From: a virus
Reading direction: 5' to 3' (one strand)
Length of the DNA stretch: 64,000 nt
Virus record (IMG/VR): IMGVR_UViG_3300033148_006706
Span: 62,001 to 126,000 of that record
Shown: positions 60,521-64,000 of the stretch, one piece after another
Numbering within the stretch: position 1 is the stretch's first letter
How the letters are laid out: each line of letters begins with the position of its first letter
The notes under the pieces: model-generated
The model's database searches: none
What the model was told of the DNA's origin: nothing
Seen by the model: the letters and a program-made list of their open reading frames with translations, nothing else
Translations under genes and position numbers: made by a program

Positions 60521-61600
60521 TTAGTAATCTTTGAACTTGGATAGAGCAACATGAATCTCTTTATTAGTCAAGCCTATAATATTATAGGCGTTCTTATCTT
60601 TATCAGTAAGATCAATCTGAATTAGAATATCAGAGTCATCAATAACATTGATAGCTTCATAAAAGCTCCTTCTAGCGATCCAAAATCCATACCCAATTTG
60701 ATCTTCATCAATTTTTTCAACGTTTACAACATGTTTAATTCTGGTATAAGCGTCGTCATCTGACTTTATTAATATGTGTTTTTCATCTATTGCCTCTATG
60801 TAAACTCTCTCATTTACCTCATTATAAACGAATTGCCCTACAAATTCGAGGTTTTCTAAAAAAGAGTCTTTTTTAATATGAATAAATTTATCATGTGTGT
60901 ATAAATTTATAATATCATCTGAATCTAAATTTTCAGGTATCTTTAATTCTAAATATTCAACAAATTGAATTTTTATTTCTTTATTTTCATCGCAAATAAA
61001 AAGTTGTTTTTTATCTTTATTAAAATAAATTTGTAATTCTCTGAACGGCAATGCTTTTATAACAGAAACAACCGACCTGTTAAAATCTGCATGATAATCT
61101 ATTTCTTGATCACTATTTAAGACGGCTTCATAAAGACACGTCCCATCCGTACTTACAATCTTATTCTTATAAAAACGAACCCCCCCATAATTTCTAGCCG
61201 ACTCATCACCGGCAAATTCCAAGCCTTTTATCATTTTTTGAATGCCCTCAGAACTTAGGCTAAATTTCTTCGCATTATCAAAATCAAAATTTATATAATA
61301 AAAAAAATCAGAACCAGAGAACGAGTATAAATTATATTCATTATTTCCCACGCAAAAAGCTTTATTTTCTTTTACTTTTAACTCCTCAAAAATAGCACAA
61401 AGAGCAAGTAATTCCTTACCTGCTACATAGAAGTTATCCACTTTGTCTGGATCAACAGTATGCTGAAATTGAACTTCAGCAATAAAATTATCGCTAGTTA
61501 TTCTAAAAACAGATTCTTTAAAATCGAGATAAACCTGATTTTCATTGGCCATTCTAACTAAGTTAGAAAATTTAGAAAATTTCTCTGTAATAATCTTCAA
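60521..61600 (-). CDS. dnaN: sliding clamp, DNA polymerase III beta-like
   Basis: 359 residues, TTG start with AAGGAG. Three repeats of the beta-clamp fold are suggested: AGKELLALCAIFEELKVKEN near residue 62, GVRFYKNKIVSTDGTCLYEA near 148 (the VATDGHRL-like strand) and a third domain around residue 240. The C-terminus DKNAYNIIGLTNKEIHVALS fits. It pairs with the DnaX loader on the same strand 40 kb away. First gene of the replication operon behind a divergent promoter region. Confidence 0.7.
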   Translation of the reverse strand: MKIITEKFSKFSNLVRMANENQVYLDFKESVFRITSDNFIAEVQFQHTVDPDKVDNFYVAGKELLALCAIFEELKVKENKAFCVGNNEYNLYSFSGSDFFYYINFDFDNAKKFSLSSEGIQKMIKGLEFAGDESARNYGGVRFYKNKIVSTDGTCLYEAVLNSDQEIDYHADFNRSVVSVIKALPFRELQIYFNKDKKQLFICDENKEIKIQFVEYLELKIPENLDSDDIINLYTHDKFIHIKKDSFLENLEFVGQFVYNEVNERVYIEAIDEKHILIKSDDDAYTRIKHVVNVEKIDEDQIGYGFWIARRSFYEAINVIDDSDILIQIDLTDKDKNAYNIIGLTNKEIHVALSKFKDY

Positions 61601-61679
61601 TTTGCTTCTCCTTAATGCTTAATTTTTTACATGATATAATATATATTAATTTTAAGAAAATTTTAACTAACATTACACT
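61601..61679. promoter_or_regulatory. divergent promoter region between the clamp gene and the regulator operon
   Basis: The 79-base gap is AT-rich. A plus-strand TATAAT box (in GATATAATATATATTAA) and a minus-strand TATATTATATC box overlap, suggesting back-to-back promoters for the replication operon (minus) and the winged-helix operon (plus). A regulator encoded by the latter could control both. Confidence 0.4.
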
Positions 61680-62075
61680 ATGAAGAATTTAACAACAATT
61701 CAAGTATTTATAGTGTTTCCAAAAAGAAAAGATAAATGGAAATATTATATTAATGACAATCTTAAAGATAGTCATACTCTCCATCGTGATAAAATTCAAC
61801 AACTCATATTACAATATATAAACTCTAAAGCTGGTAATCAAGTAATAGAGCATCTAAACAAATATCATGCTTTCATAGTATATACAAAACAGAATAAAGT
61901 ATATAGATTACAAGTCGATAAGGAGTCAGCATTTAAACAAATGAAAGAAAAATTCAACAGAGAAGCATTTAATGCAGATAAAATTTATAAAAAAATAAAA
62001 AAAGAGCAAACAAAAAATGAAGATGATATGTTTATCTCTCAAAATAATGCGCTATTGAAAAAAATCTTAAAATAA
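61680..62075 (+). CDS. hypothetical protein (131 residues)
   Basis: Opens the divergent operon. Lys-rich, helical product (KRKDKWKYYINDNLKDSH, KEKFNREAFNADKIYKKIKK) that may bind nucleic acid. Its stop overlaps the next start (TAATG). Leading sequence has no clear RBS (ACTAACATTACACTATG). Function unknown. Confidence 0.55.
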   Translation: MKNLTTIQVFIVFPKRKDKWKYYINDNLKDSHTLHRDKIQQLILQYINSKAGNQVIEHLNKYHAFIVYTKQNKVYRLQVDKESAFKQMKEKFNREAFNADKIYKKIKKEQTKNEDDMFISQNNALLKKILK

Positions 62076-62974
62076 TGTATCTTTTAAAAAAAACGCCTAT
62101 GACCAACTTAAACGAAAAACAAAAAGAATTTCAATATCTTATTAACGACATTACTAATGAAAAATCACTTTATTATCTTTTCACAAAGCACACAAAAGAA
62201 CCGTCGTATAAAACAGAATATAAAATTATTTACAGACTTGTTAATCTGCAGTATGACGATCAAATAATTGAAAAGTTTTTTAAAACTTTTATCTGGAAAA
62301 ATACAAATCTTAAGCAAAACAGAATAAACTCTCTCCGATCGTCTATCCAAAAAGCCAGAGTCTATTATAATAACCATAAAAGCAAGTTTGACTATGAATA
62401 TGATATAATTATTGGACAAGTAGACTACTTTACAGCTTTGACAGTTTATGAAAGAGTAACGCTTAGGGCAATTTTAAGAATTGCAAAAACTATAGGCCGA
62501 TTCGATAATTTACAACTATCCTTAAGAAGAATAGCTAAAAAATCAGGAATAACTCCTCCTGCGGTTAATAATAATATTAAGAAACTTATAAAAAAAGAAA
62601 TTATAGCAAAAGTAAAAAAAGGTAAAATGAAAGTAGCTACAATTTACACCATAAACAAAGATAGGATACTTAAATCTATTTTTTCCAAAGAAAATCTAAA
62701 AATAGATAGCGTATCTGTTAAATCTAGCAAAAATAAAACTAATGCGAGAATATTCGGCGGGGGGGAGTTGGGCAAAACAGGGTATCTTATCTTAAATATG
62801 TTTTTAGACAACCCAAAAAAAGAATTTAGCATCCAGGAAATATCTAAAGCATTAGCAATAAGTTTTCCAACCTCTAAAAAGAAAATTGATTTTTTAGAAA
62901 GAGAGAAATATTTAAAATCGAGAGAAGTAAAAACTAAAGGGAGACCTAAAAGAATGTATAGACTAAGAGATTGA
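62075..62974 (+). CDS. winged-helix DNA-binding regulator or initiator
   Basis: 299 residues with two predicted winged-helix units: residues about 138-198 (LSLRRIAKKSGITPPAVNNN, KLIKKEIIAKVKKGK) and 232-295 (FSIQEISKALAISFPTSKKK, LEREKYLKSREVKTKGRP). The N-terminal 100 residues are helical. Architecture fits a transcription regulator or a RepA-like initiator; the nearby 82-bp inverted repeat makes the second reading worth testing. Confidence 0.6.
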   Translation: MYLLKKTPMTNLNEKQKEFQYLINDITNEKSLYYLFTKHTKEPSYKTEYKIIYRLVNLQYDDQIIEKFFKTFIWKNTNLKQNRINSLRSSIQKARVYYNNHKSKFDYEYDIIIGQVDYFTALTVYERVTLRAILRIAKTIGRFDNLQLSLRRIAKKSGITPPAVNNNIKKLIKKEIIAKVKKGKMKVATIYTINKDRILKSIFSKENLKIDSVSVKSSKNKTNARIFGGGELGKTGYLILNMFLDNPKKEFSIQEISKALAISFPTSKKKIDFLEREKYLKSREVKTKGRPKRMYRLRD

Positions 62975-62983
62975 AAGGGGGGA

Positions 62984-63065
62984 CTTTTTTAAATAGATTA
63001 ACAATTCTTATATTAATATATATATATTAATATTAATATATGAATTGTAAACCTATTTAAAAAAG
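62984..63065. repeat. 82-bp AT-rich inverted repeat, origin candidate
   Basis: 24-base arms (62984-63007 CTTTTTTAAATAG..ACAATTC and 63042-63065) are complementary except two positions and flank a 34-base AT-only core that contains its own palindrome (TATTAATATA repeated). It could extrude a cruciform. There is no following T-run, so it is not a terminator for plus-strand transcription. Possible origin, protein-binding or recombination site. Confidence 0.6.
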
Positions 63066-63177
63066 ATCCTAATATATACTCCTGTTAAATATGATAAAAA
63101 TATAGAAAATATGCCCGCCAAGTGCCGACTTAAATTTTTTTCTGTTTATGTGTATATTAGATATGTAAAGTAGAATT

Positions 63178-63222
63178 TGTGATATTGTATATCACATTTA
63201 AAAGATCATCTGAATAGATGAT
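63178..63222 (+). promoter_or_regulatory. two hairpins in the leader of the last gene
   Basis: TGTGATAT-TGT-ATATCACA (63178-63196) and ATCATC-TGAATA-GATGAT (63205-63222) form two hairpins before the RBS TAGGAGG and ATG 63261. The first resembles an operator-size palindrome (8-bp arms). They may modulate transcription or translation of the following gene. Confidence 0.45.
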
Positions 63223-63260
63223 ATAAAAAATTATTTATATTTATTTATAGGAGGCTATAA

Positions 63261-64000
63261 ATGGGAATTAATGACTTTACAGAAGATATGTTTAACAGTG
63301 CAATTAAGAAGCACAAAGAGGAAATTGAGAGAGAATCTCAAAGAGGAGCAACATTTGTAAGAAATTTTGAAGATATAGTGTATTCTGCACTTCAGACAAA
63401 TCAATTAAAGTTTATACGAATTATTGGTGTTCCGATGGAACACAGATTAGCTTATGATCCATTATATTCACCAAAGCTTGTTTATATTTCCTGGATAGAA
63501 GACGATGGAGGAAATAGAATGCGGGTAGTTTGGCCTAATAGGCTAGAAGATAGAAATTGGCCACTTTATCGAATAATGGATAAAGTTCTCTCTTATGATT
63601 ATATAAGAGAAACTAATAGTAAACTTTATCATTACAGTAAAAAATATCCAAAGCTTTTCAATAGAGTATTTAGAAATTTACGTATAAGAGACATGGATCT
63701 TAAAGAAGATGGAGAGTTGACTAAAGAATGCAGGGAAAGTATTAATCCTTATGAAACAGGATGGAGACCATCCCAGTATGTGGTTATGAATGTTATTGAT
63801 AGAGCCATGTACGATTGGCACAGAAAAAATAAGCATACAGTAATTCTTTCAAAGAAGTCAACTTTAAGAACTCGTTTAGATGGATCCCAGTATTTTATAT
63901 ATGAGCCGGGAGTACCTAGGACAGTATATGATCTGCTAATGAGTGATGAAATTGCAGGAGCGTATGGATACTTTAAAAAGTATGATATTATTATTAAAAA
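63261..64000 (+). CDS. partial CDS (3' end beyond window), possible phage ssDNA-binding protein
   Basis: Open from ATG 63261, with RBS TAGGAGG seven bases upstream, to the window end (about 246 codons). MGINDFTEDMFNSAIKKHKE, KFIRIIGVPMEHR, YISWIEDDGGNRMRVVWPNR and MYDWHRKNKHTVILSKKS suggest a compact phage protein. The pattern resembles large-phage single-stranded DNA-binding proteins in my memory, but this is weak. Its two leader hairpins suggest regulated expression. Confidence 0.45.
   Translation, partial: MGINDFTEDMFNSAIKKHKEEIERESQRGATFVRNFEDIVYSALQTNQLKFIRIIGVPMEHRLAYDPLYSPKLVYISWIEDDGGNRMRVVWPNRLEDRNWPLYRIMDKVLSYDYIRETNSKLYHYSKKYPKLFNRVFRNLRIRDMDLKEDGELTKECRESINPYETGWRPSQYVVMNVIDRAMYDWHRKNKHTVILSKKSTLRTRLDGSQYFIYEPGVPRTVYDLLMSDEIAGAYGYFKKYDIIIK

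Noticed and set aside
62984-63065. Protelomerase (telomere) site of a linear plasmid-phage
   Set aside because: The inverted repeat is not perfect in the centre, and no protelomerase gene is visible; an origin or binding site is simpler.
1-64000. CRISPR array, insertion sequence, integrase or rRNA
   Set aside because: No direct-repeat spacer array, transposase, integrase or rRNA-like stretch was seen on reading both strands.

Overview
The window is a contiguous piece of a large, AT-rich, tailed bacteriophage genome. It has contractile-tail (myovirus) baseplate and spike genes, a lysis cassette, its own replication machinery and rIIA/rIIB homologues. There are no rRNA genes, no ordinary tRNA genes and no host housekeeping genes. 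The host cannot be named from the sequence. Start codons mostly follow clear GGAGG-type ribosome binding sites, one promoter is a near-perfect sigma-70 site, and signal-peptide proteins are present, so the host is bacterial.

Layout. (1) 1-14860, plus strand: baseplate hub, spike, gp25-like and gp6-like wedge proteins, tail protein, a His-rich collar fibre, a 2240-residue mosaic fibre and a small downstream protein. (2) 14850-18469, plus: small genes and a lysis cassette containing a class-3-lipase-like hydrolase, holin-like membrane proteins and an M23 endolysin. (3) 18470-61600, all minus: primase, DnaX-like clamp loader, rIIB, rIIA, membrane and signal-peptide proteins including a tandem duplication, and thymidylate kinase. 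Then come a 12-kb glycan cluster (28318-40388), two more cell-wall enzymes, a sigma-factor-like protein, a VWA protein, a 7-kb array of small genes separated by tRNA-like hairpin elements (44.2-50.4 kb), and the replication/repair block (family A polymerase, DHH phosphoesterase, uracil-DNA glycosylase, SNF2-like helicase, FEN nuclease, metallophosphoesterase, sliding clamp). (4) 61680-64000, plus: a divergent winged-helix regulator operon, an 82-bp AT-rich inverted repeat, and the start of another gene that runs off the window.

Three things stand out. First, the glycan cluster carries NeuB-like and NeuA-like enzymes (nonulosonic/sialic acid synthesis and CMP activation) with at least five sialyltransferase-like proteins (GT42/GT29/DUF115-like), GT2, GT4 and GT8 glycosyltransferases, a sulfotransferase, a methyltransferase and an NDP-sugar dehydrogenase. 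Second, that dehydrogenase is encoded in two genes whose facing ends are the halves of a split intein inserted at the catalytic cysteine, so the active enzyme should exist only after protein trans-splicing. Third, intergenic gaps of the small-gene array carry repeated minihelices with a perfect TpsiC loop, a D-loop-like GGTTAG segment, an acceptor-like stem with covarying pairs, and a following hairpin, but no anticodon arm. The array is headed by a consensus sigma-70 promoter and a GC-rich structured leader RNA with the same kind of T-arm.

Start sites were re-chosen where the longest frame disagreed with the ribosome binding site or with a paralogue. Several genes shorter than 60 codons were added by hand. 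All functional names rest on motif recognition by eye; no database search was possible.
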